DNA from: Clostridia bacterium
GTDB lineage: Bacteria; Bacillota; Clostridia; UMGS1840; HGM11507
NCBI GenBank assembly: GCA_017554615.1
Contig: JAFZHY010000013.1
Coordinates: forward strand, 1-64,000
Direction of reading: 5' to 3'
DNA: 64,000 bases
The notes beneath the pieces were generated by a model. The model was not told the DNA's origin. It ran no database searches and was given only the letters and a program-made list of their open reading frames with translations. Shown piece after piece: positions 48,724-58,411 of this stretch. How positions within the stretch are numbered: position 1 is the first letter of the stretch; each line of letters starts with the position of its first letter. The position numbers were made by a program, and so were the translations under genes.

Positions 48724-49197
48724 ATGTTATGCGAGAAATGTAAAAAAAATCAGGCTTTAGTAAAAATTATAAAAAATTATAACGGAAATATTTTGGAGCA
48801 GTATCTTTGCAAAGATTGTGCATCTTATGAAGATATCCCGTCATTAGAAATTAAGCCTGACAATATATTATCTGATTTTTTAAATATGTTTTCTCCTGAG
48901 ATAAGTTATAATCTTCAATGTGAAAACTGTCATACAACCTATTCTTCCTTTAAAAAACAAGGGAAATTTGGTTGTGAGAAGTGTTACACATCCTTTGGCA
49001 AAAATATTGATATGATGCTTAAAAACATTCATTCATCGGATGAGCACACAGGGAAACTTCCTAAAAAATACAGTGGGGCATTAAGGATAAAAAGAGAAAA
49101 AGAAGCATTAAGAAAAAAACTTGAGGCACTTGTTAAAGAAGAAAAATACGAAGAAGCCGCAAAAATAAGAGATAAAATTAAGGAAATGGAGGAATAA
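48724..49197 (+). CDS. mcsA: McsA, activator of the McsB arginine kinase
   Basis: 157 aa with four zinc-type CxxC pairs: C3-x2-C6 (MLCEKCKK), CKDC, CENC and CEKC. A C-terminal UVR domain follows (IKREKEALRKKLEALVKEEKYEEAAKIRDKIKEME). It binds McsB and stimulates it. AAGGAG overlaps the ctsR stop. The UVR segment resembles that in ClpC, the fourth gene of the operon. Confidence 0.95.
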   Translation: MLCEKCKKNQALVKIIKNYNGNILEQYLCKDCASYEDIPSLEIKPDNILSDFLNMFSPEISYNLQCENCHTTYSSFKKQGKFGCEKCYTSFGKNIDMMLKNIHSSDEHTGKLPKKYSGALRIKREKEALRKKLEALVKEEKYEEAAKIRDKIKEMEE

Positions 49198-49200
49198 ACT

Positions 49201-50169
49201 ATGACGGAAAATATTGCACTATCAACAAGAATTCGTCTTGCGAGAAATTTTAAAGGTTATAAATTTATTCCCCAAATTGATAAAGAAGATGCCATAAAGA
49301 TTACAAAAAAAGTTAAAGATGCTCTTTTTTCGTCTAATGAAAAGTCCCCTTTGATGTTTAGACAAATCAATCAGGAAGAACTTAAAATAAATGGGAAAAA
49401 ACTTGTTGAAGAGCATCTTATAAGCCCTGACATTTTAAATTCCAAAGTTGAAAGTGCTGTTATAATTGATAACAATAAGGAAATAAGCATTATGGTAAAT
49501 GAAGAAGACCATTTAAGAATTCAGGTTATAAAAAAAGGGTTCGATTTATCCTTGGCATACTCTCTTGCAAATGCCTGTGATGATTTAATTGAAGAGGGAA
49601 ATGAATATGCATTTTCTGAAAAATTCGGTTATTTAACAAGTTGCCCTACAAATGTCGGCACAGGCTTAAGGGCATCAGTTATGATTCATATTCCTGCTAT
49701 TTGTATGAGCGGGAGGCTTAATACATTTATAAGAAATGTTAACCGACTTGGAATGACACTCAGGGGTTATTACGGAGAAGGAACAAAGAGCCTGGGAAAT
49801 ATATTTCAGGTTTCAAACGAGGTTACTTTAGGAATATCGGAAGAAGAAATTATTTTAAGGCTTAAAAACATTGTATCAGAAATTATTAAAGAAGAAATTA
49901 AATTAAGAGAGGCTATAAACTCAGATTCATTAGCCGACAAAGTTTTAAGGTCGTTTGGAATTTTAAAATACTGTCATATGATCGGTTACAAAGAATTTTC
50001 TTCTTTATGGTCAGATGTTTTATTAGGGGCAGATATGGGTATAATTGATAACATAGATTGTGATTTGTTCAAAAAACTTATATCTTCTCTTGCACCTTAC
50101 AGTATAGGCGAAGAAGATACTCTAAAAAGAGATAAATTAAGAGCAAAACTTATAAAGGAAGTGATTTAA
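49201..50169 (+). CDS. mcsB: Protein arginine kinase McsB
   Basis: Phosphorylates arginines on misfolded proteins as a degradation tag for ClpCP. It is 322 aa, somewhat shorter than the roughly 360 aa of B. subtilis McsB; the shortfall is at the C-terminus. The phosphagen kinase fold includes ALSTRIRLARNFKGY at the start, NEEDHLRIQV (the loop with catalytic Glu), CPTNVGTGLRASVMIHIP, and RGYYGEGTKSLGNIFQVSNEVTLG. Start 4 bp after the mcsA stop. Confidence 0.95.
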   Translation: MTENIALSTRIRLARNFKGYKFIPQIDKEDAIKITKKVKDALFSSNEKSPLMFRQINQEELKINGKKLVEEHLISPDILNSKVESAVIIDNNKEISIMVNEEDHLRIQVIKKGFDLSLAYSLANACDDLIEEGNEYAFSEKFGYLTSCPTNVGTGLRASVMIHIPAICMSGRLNTFIRNVNRLGMTLRGYYGEGTKSLGNIFQVSNEVTLGISEEEIILRLKNIVSEIIKEEIKLREAINSDSLADKVLRSFGILKYCHMIGYKEFSSLWSDVLLGADMGIIDNIDCDLFKKLISSLAPYSIGEEDTLKRDKLRAKLIKEVI

Positions 50170-52587
50170 ATGCATGATAAAAGATTTACCAAAAAAGCCG
50201 AAACTGCAATTTCCCTTTCTGAAAAGTCGGCTATGGAATTAGGACATAATTATATAGGAAGCGAACATATTCTTTTAGGTCTTTTAAAAGAGGGGTCAGG
50301 AATTGCATATAATGCACTTATTGCAAACGGTGTTACTGAAGAGGGCGTTAACTTAATGATAGAAAAATATATAGGCAAAGGCACTCCTGACAATCAGAGA
50401 AAATACCCTACCCCAAGATGCAAAAGAGTGTTGGAAATTGCTCTTGAGGTAGCAGTTAATTTAGACCATAAATATATAGGAACAGAGCATCTTCTTTTAG
50501 CGCTTCTTAATGAAAACGATTCAGTTGCTTATAAAATTTTAACCACGCTAAAGGCAAACCCGCAAAAAATTGTAGAAGATATTTTTAAACTGTTTAATGA
50601 AAGTTCATCATCTTCATACAGCACTCAAAAGGAAGAGAGCAAGAATAACGAAAGTGATAAATTCGGTGTAGATCTTACAAAGGCTGCCAAAGAGGGTAAA
50701 ATCGACCCTGTTATAGGCAGAGAAGAAGAAATTGCAAGAGTTATAGAAATTTTATCAAGAAGAACAAAAAACAACCCTTGCTTAATAGGTGAACCTGGGG
50801 TTGGTAAGACTGCTATTGCAGAGGGACTTGCTCTTAGAATATATGAAAACAAAGTTCCTGAAACTCTTAAAGGGAAAAAACTTGTAACCTTAGATTTAAC
50901 TTCACTTCTTGCAGGGTCTAAATACCGTGGCGAGTTTGAAGACAGAATTAAAAAAGTCATAAAAGATGTTAAAGAAAAGAAAGACACTATTCTTTTTATA
51001 GATGAAATACACACTATTGTTGGTGCAGGGGCAGCAGAGGGAGCAATAGATGCTGCAAATATTTTAAAACCATCTCTTGCAAGGGGCGAAATTCAGTTGA
51101 TTGGTGCTACTACTATTGACGAATACAGAAAGCATATTGAAAAAGACTCTGCCTTAGAGAGAAGATTTCAACCCGTAACAGTAGAAGAACCGACAGTTGA
51201 AGAAACCATTGAGATTTTAAAGGGTTTAAGAGATAAATACGAGGCACATCACAAGGTAAAAATTACCGACGAGGCGCTTGAGGCTGCTGCAAAACTTTCA
51301 CATAGATATATAACCGACAGGTTCTTACCTGATAAGGCTATTGACTTAATTGACGAGGCATCTTCAAAATTAAGAATTAAAAACTTAACTTCTCCGCCAG
51401 ATTTTAAAGAACTGGAAGAAAAAATTGAAAAAATAAAGGCAGAAAAGGAAGAGGCAATTCTTGCACAAGATTTTGAAACTGCAGCAAAATTAAGAGATGA
51501 AGAAAACAAATTAAAAGACGAACTTAAGATAAAGAAATTAGAGAGAGAAGAAGCAAACTCAAAAATTATAAACTGCGTAGGCGAAGAAGATATTGCTTTG
51601 GTTATATCCTCATGGACTAAAATTCCTGTTTCAAAACTAACCGAAGAAGAGGGAGAAAAACTTTTAAAACTTGAAGAGAGTATGCACGAAAAAGTTGTAG
51701 GTCAGGATGAAGCCATAGTTAAAATAGCAAAGGCAATAAGAAGAAACCGTGCAGGACTTAAAGACCCTAAAAGACCTATTGGCTCATTTTTATTCTTAGG
51801 GCCTACCGGAGTTGGTAAAACCGAGGTTGCAAAAACTTTATCGGAAGTTATGTTTGGAACAAGTGAATCTATGATAAGAATAGATATGTCTGAATATATG
51901 GAAAAGCACTCCGTTTCCCGACTTATCGGTGCTCCTCCGGGATATATTGGGCATGACGAGGGAGGTCAACTTACCAAGAAGGTAAGACAAAACCCTTACT
52001 GCGTTTTATTATTTGACGAAATAGAAAAGGCTCATCCTGACGTTTTTAACACACTCTTACAAATTCTTGAAGACGGAATTTTAACCGACTCGCAAGGAAG
52101 AAGAGTTGATTTTAAAAACACTGTGATTATTATGACATCAAATATCGGTGCATCAAAAATAACCGAAATAAAATCAAAATTAGGTTTTTCGCAAGAAAGC
52201 GAAGAAGACTCATCATACGAAGAAATAAAGAGCAGTGTATTAAAAGAATTAAAGAACTATTTAAGACCTGAATTTATAAACAGAATTGATGAGATTATAG
52301 TATTCCACAAACTTTCAAAGGATGATATAAAAAATATTTCCAAAATTATGATTAAGTCTTTAAAAGTAAGAGTTGAAGAAAAAAATATTACACTTAATAT
52401 TGACGATTCGGTGTATGATTATTTAGCCCAAAAAGGTTATGATGCATCCTATGGTGCAAGACCTCTTAGAAGAACTATTCAGACAGATATTGAAGACTTA
52501 CTCTCCGAAGAAATGCTTAAGGGAAATATAAAAGAAAAAAGCATAGTTTCTCTTAAAGCAGAAGACGGAAAAATCATTGTAGGTTAA
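50170..52587 (+). CDS. clpC: ATP-dependent Clp protease ATPase ClpC
   Basis: AAA+ unfoldase of ClpCP, 805 aa. The N-domain has two repeats (residues 1-145, HNYIGSEHILLGLL and HKYIGTEHLLLALL). D1 has Walker A GEPGVGKT (207-214) and DEIHTIVGAG. A UVR/M-region spans about 415-450. D2 has Walker A GPTGVGKT (544-551), followed by GAPPGYIGHDEGGQLTKKVR and RPEFINRIDEI. A linker of Ser-rich residues lies near 145-165. The stop is followed by the hairpin 52591-52622. The gene begins directly after mcsB. Confidence 0.97.
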   Translation: MHDKRFTKKAETAISLSEKSAMELGHNYIGSEHILLGLLKEGSGIAYNALIANGVTEEGVNLMIEKYIGKGTPDNQRKYPTPRCKRVLEIALEVAVNLDHKYIGTEHLLLALLNENDSVAYKILTTLKANPQKIVEDIFKLFNESSSSSYSTQKEESKNNESDKFGVDLTKAAKEGKIDPVIGREEEIARVIEILSRRTKNNPCLIGEPGVGKTAIAEGLALRIYENKVPETLKGKKLVTLDLTSLLAGSKYRGEFEDRIKKVIKDVKEKKDTILFIDEIHTIVGAGAAEGAIDAANILKPSLARGEIQLIGATTIDEYRKHIEKDSALERRFQPVTVEEPTVEETIEILKGLRDKYEAHHKVKITDEALEAAAKLSHRYITDRFLPDKAIDLIDEASSKLRIKNLTSPPDFKELEEKIEKIKAEKEEAILAQDFETAAKLRDEENKLKDELKIKKLEREEANSKIINCVGEEDIALVISSWTKIPVSKLTEEEGEKLLKLEESMHEKVVGQDEAIVKIAKAIRRNRAGLKDPKRPIGSFLFLGPTGVGKTEVAKTLSEVMFGTSESMIRIDMSEYMEKHSVSRLIGAPPGYIGHDEGGQLTKKVRQNPYCVLLFDEIEKAHPDVFNTLLQILEDGILTDSQGRRVDFKNTVIIMTSNIGASKITEIKSKLGFSQESEEDSSYEEIKSSVLKELKNYLRPEFINRIDEIIVFHKLSKDDIKNISKIMIKSLKVRVEEKNITLNIDDSVYDYLAQKGYDASYGARPLRRTIQTDIEDLLSEEMLKGNIKEKSIVSLKAEDGKIIVG

Positions 52588-52590
52588 TTA

Positions 52591-52622
52591 AAAAAAAGCA
52601 GATTGAAAAATCTGCTTTTTTT
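52591..52622. terminator. Bidirectional terminator between clpC and tyrS
   Basis: AAAAAAAGCAGATT and AATCTGCTTTTTTT form a 14-bp stem with a GAAA loop. It serves both convergent units. Confidence 0.93.
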
Positions 52623-52623
52623 T

Positions 52624-53844
52624 CTATTTAACAATTACTTTTATAAATGCTTTTTTACCTCTTCTTACCATAAGTTCGTTATTGTCAAACATATCTAAAG
52701 TAACGGTAAAGTTAATATCTGAAACCTTTTCTTCTTTAACTGAAACCCCACCCTGTGTAACATTTCTTCTTGCTTCGCTTTTTGATGGTGCAAGTTTTGT
52801 TAAAACAAGTAAGTCCATAATATTCATTCCGTCTTTTAACTCTTCCTTGCTTATTTCTACACTTGGAACTTCAGCAGCCTGACCACCTGCAAAAAGACTA
52901 AGCGCTGCCGCTTCGGCTTTTTGGGCTTCTTCTTCGCCATGAACCATTTTAGTAACTTCAAATGCAAGACGCATTTTTGCTTTGTTGATTTCGCTGCCTT
53001 CTAATTTTTCATACTCTGCAATTTCTGTAAGAGGAATGAAAGTAATAAGTTTCATACAGTTTATAACATCAGAGTCGTTAACATTTCTAAAATACTGATA
53101 GAATTCAAAAGGAGTTGTTTTATTAGGGTCAAGCCACAAAGCACCTTTGGCAGTTTTACCCATTTTCTTTCCTTCGGATGTTGTAAGAAGCGTAAATGTC
53201 ATACCATAGGCTTCTTTTGCATCGCATCTTCTTATAAGCTCGATACCACCGATGATATTAGACCACTGGTCATCCCCACCAAGTTCTAATTTACAACCGT
53301 ATTCTCTGTTAAGTTTTAAAAAGTCATAACTTTGCATAAGCATATAGTTAAACTCAATAAATGAAAGACCTTTTTCAAGACGGGTTTTAAAACATTCTGC
53401 AGTAAGCATTCTGTTTACTGAAAAATGAACGCCGATTTCTCTTAAAAATTCAATATAGTTAAGGTCTAAAAGCCAGTCTGCATTGTTTACCATAAGCGCT
53501 TTGCCTTCGGAAAAGTCAACTAATTTTGAAAGTTGGCTTTTAAAACAGTCTGCATTATGCTGGATGGTTTCTTTTGTCATCATCTGACGCATATCGCTTC
53601 TGCCTGATGGGTCGCCTACCATAGCAGTTCCCCCACCAATAATTGCAATAGGTCTGTGCCCTGCTCTTTGCATATGAGCCATTACAACCATCTGCAAAAA
53701 GTGGCCGATATGAAGTGAATCTGCTGTAGGGTCAAAACCTATATAAAAAGTAACTTTTTCATTATTTAAAAGTTCTTCTATTTCTTTTTCATGTGTCATC
53801 TGGGCGATAAGCCCTCTTGCCTTTAATTCTTCTAATAAATTCAT
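52624..53844 (-). CDS. tyrS: Tyrosyl-tRNA synthetase
   Basis: A 406-aa class I enzyme. The HIGH motif is DSLHIGHFL (about residues 43-51), and the KMSKS loop is KKMGKTAKG, with Gly in place of the first Ser, a common variation. A C-terminal S4 RNA-binding domain follows ([26 protein letters not shown]). The gap to ftsZ is only 61 bp and holds a hairpin, so no T-box leader is present, unusual for a Firmicutes tyrS. Confidence 0.96.
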   Translation of the reverse strand: MNLLEELKARGLIAQMTHEKEIEELLNNEKVTFYIGFDPTADSLHIGHFLQMVVMAHMQRAGHRPIAIIGGGTAMVGDPSGRSDMRQMMTKETIQHNADCFKSQLSKLVDFSEGKALMVNNADWLLDLNYIEFLREIGVHFSVNRMLTAECFKTRLEKGLSFIEFNYMLMQSYDFLKLNREYGCKLELGGDDQWSNIIGGIELIRRCDAKEAYGMTFTLLTTSEGKKMGKTAKGALWLDPNKTTPFEFYQYFRNVNDSDVINCMKLITFIPLTEIAEYEKLEGSEINKAKMRLAFEVTKMVHGEEEAQKAEAAALSLFAGGQAAEVPSVEISKEELKDGMNIMDLLVLTKLAPSKSEARRNVTQGGVSVKEEKVSDINFTVTLDMFDNNELMVRRGKKAFIKVIVK

Positions 53845-53872
53845 TAAATATAAACCTCTCTTTTATATCATT

Positions 53873-53900
53873 AGAAGCACCTGTAATATCAGGTGCTTCT
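53873..53900 (-). terminator. Hairpin after ftsZ
   Basis: AGAAGCACCTG and CAGGTGCTTCT form an 11-bp stem with a 6-nt loop, 5 bp downstream of ftsZ. The T-run is weak, so some read-through to tyrS is possible. Confidence 0.75.
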
Positions 53901-53905
53901 TAAGA

Positions 53906-55066
53906 TTATTCTTCTTTCTTACCCATTGAATCAATAAAGGAAGGAATGTCAAGAATGTCTTTATCAAAAACATCTATCTGGTCTTCTTCTATCGGTTTTT
54001 TAGGTTCAGCAACATCTAAAACTGGCAGTTCTTCCTTTTCGGCTACCGGCTCTTCTTTCTTTTCTACAGGTTTTCTAACCATTGGTCTTATAACAGGACC
54101 GCCTTCAGCAGTGTCAAAACCTGTGGCAACAACAGTAACTTTAATATCATCGCCCATTGATTCGTCGGTAACAGTACCGAATATGTAGTTATCTGCATCA
54201 GCAGAGATTTTTTCCTGAATAATAGTATTGATAGTGCTGACATCGAACAGGTTAAGACTTGAACTACCTGTGATATTAACAAGGACACCTTTTGCACCTT
54301 CAATAGAGGTTTCAAGAAGCGGACTTTCGATTGCTGCTTTGGCAGCATCTTCTGCTCTGTTTTCCCCTGAACCGTAACCAATACCCATATGAGCAAAACC
54401 GTTATTTTTCATAACTGTTTTAACATCGGCAAAGTCACAGTTGATAAGACCACCGATAACGATTACATCGGATATGCCCTGAACGCCCTGTCTTAAAACA
54501 TCGTCTGCAAGTTTGAATGAATCAAGCAAAGATGTGTTTTTATCTACCATATTAAGAAGTTTATCATTTGGAATAACCATTAAAGCGTCAACGCTTTCTT
54601 TAAGTTCCATTGTGCCTTTACTTGCAATTTCGCCTCTTTTTCTTCCTTCAAAAGAGAACGGTCTTGTAACAACGCCGACTGTTAAGATACCTAAATCTTT
54701 AGCAATACCTGCAACGATAGGGGCTGCACCTGTACCTGTTCCGCCACCCATACCGGCAGTGATAAACACCATATCAGCACCTTTTAAAATCTGAGCGATT
54801 TCATCGCTTGACTCTTCTGCTGCTTTTTTACCGATTTCCGGATTTGCACCTGCTCCAAGCCCTCTTGTAACTTTTTCTCCGATTTGAATTTTATGAGTAG
54901 CCAATGATGTTGAAAGAGCCTGCTTGTCCGTGTTTAAAGCAATAAATTCTACGCTTGACAAATTATTAAGTACCATATTATTAACTGCATTATTGCCTGC
55001 TCCACCGACACCAATTACTTTTATTACAGCATTTTCTGCAATTCCTGTTGGAATTTTAACTGACAT
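53906..55066 (-). CDS. ftsZ: Cell division protein FtsZ
   Basis: Tubulin-like GTPase of the division ring, 386 aa. The nucleotide motif [10 protein letters not shown] is at residues 107-116, with the T7 loop [11 protein letters not shown] near 210. A Glu/Pro-rich linker covers about 320-365 and the C-terminal peptide LDIPSFID binds FtsA/SepF. GGAGGG precedes ATG 55066. It is the last gene of the dcw cluster, after sbp and without ftsA beside it. Confidence 0.98.
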   Translation of the reverse strand: MSVKIPTGIAENAVIKVIGVGGAGNNAVNNMVLNNLSSVEFIALNTDKQALSTSLATHKIQIGEKVTRGLGAGANPEIGKKAAEESSDEIAQILKGADMVFITAGMGGGTGTGAAPIVAGIAKDLGILTVGVVTRPFSFEGRKRGEIASKGTMELKESVDALMVIPNDKLLNMVDKNTSLLDSFKLADDVLRQGVQGISDVIVIGGLINCDFADVKTVMKNNGFAHMGIGYGSGENRAEDAAKAAIESPLLETSIEGAKGVLVNITGSSSLNLFDVSTINTIIQEKISADADNYIFGTVTDESMGDDIKVTVVATGFDTAEGGPVIRPMVRKPVEKKEEPVAEKEELPVLDVAEPKKPIEEDQIDVFDKDILDIPSFIDSMGKKEE

Positions 55067-55080
55067 TTTTTATGCCCTCC

Positions 55081-55467
55081 CTAATTTATATTATTTTCTT
55101 CTTTATCACCATTATTTTTTATTTTAACAGATTCTCTCCATTTATTCAATAGTAAACTTCTAATTATACCAAAATTTCTGAAAATTCTTATGGAAAACAC
55201 AACAACAACTGCAGTGTATAAGTCAATTCCAAGCCTTACGCCAAGGAAGATAATAGATATTGATAAAAGTGCATTCAAAAAGAAACCTGAAACAAAAATT
55301 GTCAAATCAAATCTTTTGCTTAAGTTTGCAACTATTCCACCCATTATAGAGTCAAACGCTGCAAATATTGCAATGGCAATATAAACCGATGCTTCGGTTG
55401 ACACATTTATATTAAGAAAATACCCAAGTAGCCCACCTGTTAAAAGGCATATAAGCGCAATAGTCAT
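55081..55467 (-). CDS. sbp: Small basic protein Sbp (DUF1290)
   Basis: 128 aa with three to four hydrophobic segments (ALICLLTGGLLGYFLNI, VYIAIAIFAAFDSIMGGIVA, VSGFFLNALLSISIIFLGVRLGIDLY) and a basic, Asn-rich tail. This is the DUF1290 or small basic protein that lies between ftsQ and ftsZ in many Gram-positives. Its function is unknown. 12 bp separate it from the upstream DUF881 gene. Confidence 0.9.
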   Translation of the reverse strand: MTIALICLLTGGLLGYFLNINVSTEASVYIAIAIFAAFDSIMGGIVANLSKRFDLTIFVSGFFLNALLSISIIFLGVRLGIDLYTAVVVVFSIRIFRNFGIIRSLLLNKWRESVKIKNNGDKEENNIN

Positions 55468-55479
55468 TTATCTCACCTC

Positions 55480-56217
55480 TTATTTCCCCAATGCTTCGTT
55501 TGCTTTAGCGTTAGTTATTATTTTAGAATGTTTATACTCAATTTTTCCTACATACGCAGGAACAACCATATCACTCTCAACTTTTTTTATCTCGATTTTA
55601 ATCCAAGGGGAAAGTTCATCAAAAATTCCACCCCTCATTTTAAAACCACTTTCAAGCTGATCAGGGTCGCCTATTGCTTTTATAACAAATGGTGCTGCAA
55701 CTTTTACACCGTTAATATTAACCACATTACCCACACAACGCACTTCGCTTGTAGCAAGAACTCTCTGGTCGTTAACCGATAAAGCCTCTGCCCCTGCTGC
55801 TCTTAGTTCATTCATTACCTTTAAAATATCTTCCTGATGAACTATATAAAGATTTTCGTTCATATTCTGGGTATTCGCACCTTCCCCATCGCTTAGGGTT
55901 ATTTCAATACCAGGCCCTTCAACCGATACAAGACCTGCTAAAATTTCTGCATTTCTTAAATCTTTAATAAGCATTTCATCGGCATTGGCCTGGGTCTGAT
56001 ACTCATAAATTTCATCTTTATATTCCATAACCTGTTTATATAAAGCCTCATTTTTCTCTTTTTCCAGCCTTAAAAGTTCCTGAGTCTGCCCTACCCTTAA
56101 CTGAGTGGGATAGGTTGCAACCGAAGTGTTTTTTACAGTTTTAAACTGCAACACTATAAAGAAACTTAAAATCATACAAACAAAGCCGATTGAAATCTGA
56201 GCGATTCCTTTTTTCAT
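55480..56217 (-). CDS. DUF881 family division-cluster protein
   Basis: 245 aa: one N-terminal membrane anchor (about residues 5-24), a coiled-coil segment (about 45-85, ELLRLEKEKNEALYKQVMEYKDEIYEYQTQA), then an extracellular DUF881 domain (GPGIEITLSDG, ALSVNDQRVLATSEVRCVGNVVNINGVKVAAPFVIKAIGDP). The family is found next to sbp/ftsQ/ftsZ in Gram-positives, where it is thought to be part of division or wall assembly, but no activity is proven. Confidence 0.88.
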   Translation of the reverse strand: MKKGIAQISIGFVCMILSFFIVLQFKTVKNTSVATYPTQLRVGQTQELLRLEKEKNEALYKQVMEYKDEIYEYQTQANADEMLIKDLRNAEILAGLVSVEGPGIEITLSDGEGANTQNMNENLYIVHQEDILKVMNELRAAGAEALSVNDQRVLATSEVRCVGNVVNINGVKVAAPFVIKAIGDPDQLESGFKMRGGIFDELSPWIKIEIKKVESDMVVPAYVGKIEYKHSKIITNAKANEALGK

Positions 56218-56251
56218 CTACATTTTCATCCTTTACCTTAGATATTTAAAC

Positions 56252-56290
56252 AAGAAGCGACACATGAGGTTTAACCCAATGACGCTTCTT
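56252..56290 (-). terminator. Probable terminator after ftsQ
   Basis: AAGAAGCG and CGCTTCTT enclose an inner GGTTTAACC pair; on the minus strand TTGTTTAAAT follows. It lies 10 bp beyond the ftsQ stop and suggests that the DUF881-sbp-ftsZ unit may be separately promoted. Confidence 0.6.
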
Positions 56291-56299
56291 TTTTAACAT

Positions 56300-57076
56300 T
56301 TACTCTGAAATATGACGAAGTTTTTTAGGATTTCTTGCATCTATCTTACCCGTTGCCCCATGAGGCAATTTCTCTAAAACTGCTTTTAGCATGGTAAGTT
56401 TACTGTTGATATTATCACTGTTTCCTACAATAACTTTAAGATCGTTATCCATATTAAAACATAATTCATCATTTTCAATAAATATGCTTGATACATTCTC
56501 AATAAGATTATTATTATACAAATCTTTTGCAATTTCAAGAGTTTTTTGCAAATTTTTATCGGAATTTAGGGTTATTTTTTCTCCCAGTATATATTTATCA
56601 AATTTAAAGTCTGATAGTTCTGGTAACTTATAGGAAATATCAGGTGTTTTTTCTGATAAAACCTTACCCTCATCATCAACTATAACCACCGTGTCTGCTA
56701 CATTCACATATGCAACAGGGATACATTCTACTATACTTATCTCTATTTTTTGTGGTAATATTCTTTGAAGACTGACACTGTCAACAAACGGAATCTTTGC
56801 AATATTTTCTCCTGCGTCCTTTAGTCTGAACCTGAATATATTTTCACCTGCATTAAATCCGCTCGTACTGATAATTTCTTCACTTAAAATTACATTGTTT
56901 CCTGAGATATCTATTACTTTAAGATTAAAAACAGGTGTGAAAAGAAGACCTATACAGATAATCAGCATAAGTATAATCGCAAGAAAAATTTTTTTGGCTT
57001 TCTTTTTTCTTTTTCTTCTTTGGCGATGAATTTCAATTATATTCTTTTCTTCGCTTTTTCTTCCTTTTTCCCTCAT
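56300..57076 (-). CDS. ftsQ: Cell division protein FtsQ/DivIB
   Basis: A 258-aa bitopic divisome protein. Residues 1-28 are strongly basic (IEIHRQRRKRKKKAKK), then a TM helix (about 29-50), a POTRA domain (51-120, VIDISGNNVILSEEIISTSGFNAGENIFRF) and the FtsQ beta domain (ECIPVAYVNVADTVVIVDDEGKVLS). It ends KIDARNPKKLRHISE. It lies 16 bp after murA on the same strand. Confidence 0.93.
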   Translation of the reverse strand: MREKGRKSEEKNIIEIHRQRRKRKKKAKKIFLAIILMLIICIGLLFTPVFNLKVIDISGNNVILSEEIISTSGFNAGENIFRFRLKDAGENIAKIPFVDSVSLQRILPQKIEISIVECIPVAYVNVADTVVIVDDEGKVLSEKTPDISYKLPELSDFKFDKYILGEKITLNSDKNLQKTLEIAKDLYNNNLIENVSSIFIENDELCFNMDNDLKVIVGNSDNINSKLTMLKAVLEKLPHGATGKIDARNPKKLRHISE

Positions 57077-57092
57077 TTTTATCTCCGTTTTA

Positions 57093-58346
57093 TCATTTGT
57101 ATATTATATCTGCTCCAAGACTTTGTAAATCTCTTACAATATCTTCATACCCTCTTTTGATATAATGGGTATTGGACACCTCTGTTACACCGTCTGCACA
57201 AAGACCTGCAACCACAAGACCTGCCCCGCTTCTAAGGTCAGGAGCATTAACCCTTGCTCCGTACAGTTTTTTCACACCTTTTATAACTGCGCATCTGTCA
57301 GAAATAGTGATATCTGCGCCCATTTTTTTGAGTTCTTCAACATGCTTAAATCTTGAATCAAAGATATTTTCTATAATCATTCCCGTTCCCTTTGCAATAC
57401 TTAAAAGGGACATTATTATAGACTGAGCATCAGTAGGAAACCCAGGATAAGGCAAGGTTCTTATTAAGTTATTAGACTTTAACGCTCCGTTACCTTTTAC
57501 CCTGATAGAGTGGTCAGCAATAAATTCAAATTCTACTCCCATTGCATCCATTACTGCTGCAACCGAACTTATATGATTATAATTAACATTTTCAAGAATT
57601 ACATCTCCGTCTGTTATTGCTCCTGCAACCATATAGGTTGATGCTACAATTCTGTCAGGTATAACCTTATGGGTTACTTCATAAAATGTGTTAGTACCAA
57701 CAATTTCTATAACGCTTGTTCCTGCGCCTGATACTTTAACTCCCATTTTACATAAGAACTTTTGCAAGTCTTCTATTTCCGGTTCTTTTGCCGCATTTAT
57801 AATTTTTGTTTTACCCTTATGGGTTGATGCTGCAAGCATTATATTTTCTGTTGCACCTACTGACGGAAAATCAAGGTGTATTTCACTGTCTTTTTGCTTA
57901 TTCTTCTTAAAATTGATATATCCGAATTTTTCTTCTACAAATATTCCCATCTTTTTAAAGGCTTTGATATGTAAATCTATGGGACGAAGCCCTAATTCAC
58001 AGCCTCCAGGATAAGTTGTTCTTACCTCTCCCATTCTTGAGAGTACAGCGCCTGTCAAAATTATGGAAGAACGCATTTTATCCATCAGTTCTTCTTTTAT
58101 ATCAGTTTTTCTTATATCGGAAGAGTCTATTATAAGCAGGTCTTCCTCCCAGCTTATTTTGCAACCCAAGTCCTTTAAAATCTCTAAAGTGAGTTCAACA
58201 TCCTTAATCTTGGGGCAATCTATTATTATACTTTTTTTACCGCTTATTAAGGTTGCCGCAAGAATGGGAAGCACAGTGTTTTTCGCTCCCGGAATTTTTA
58301 TTCTTCCGCTTAGTTTTCTGCCTCCTGTGATTACTATCTTACCCAC
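57093..58346 (-). CDS. murA: UDP-N-acetylglucosamine 1-carboxyvinyltransferase
   Basis: The first committed step of peptidoglycan synthesis. It is 417 aa. K22 and N23 (GAKNTVLP) and the fosfomycin-target C116 in PGGCELGLRPIDLH are present. The start is GTG at 58346 with AGGAGGTG upstream. The C-terminal RRGYEDIVRDLQSLGADI is typical. It lies in the dcw cluster between murG and ftsQ, as in many clostridia; a second murA elsewhere is possible. Confidence 0.97.
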   Translation of the reverse strand: MGKIVITGGRKLSGRIKIPGAKNTVLPILAATLISGKKSIIIDCPKIKDVELTLEILKDLGCKISWEEDLLIIDSSDIRKTDIKEELMDKMRSSIILTGAVLSRMGEVRTTYPGGCELGLRPIDLHIKAFKKMGIFVEEKFGYINFKKNKQKDSEIHLDFPSVGATENIMLAASTHKGKTKIINAAKEPEIEDLQKFLCKMGVKVSGAGTSVIEIVGTNTFYEVTHKVIPDRIVASTYMVAGAITDGDVILENVNYNHISSVAAVMDAMGVEFEFIADHSIRVKGNGALKSNNLIRTLPYPGFPTDAQSIIMSLLSIAKGTGMIIENIFDSRFKHVEELKKMGADITISDRCAVIKGVKKLYGARVNAPDLRSGAGLVVAGLCADGVTEVSNTHYIKRGYEDIVRDLQSLGADIIYK

Positions 58347-58411
58347 TTACACACCTCCTGATAATTATTCCATATTTATACTATGATTTTTTCAGGAAAG
58401 TGTGAATACTG

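Noticed and set aside
53845-53905. T-box leader for tyrS
   Set aside because: Only 61 bp separate ftsZ and tyrS, mostly a hairpin; there is no room for a specifier stem and antiterminator. The same holds for glyS.
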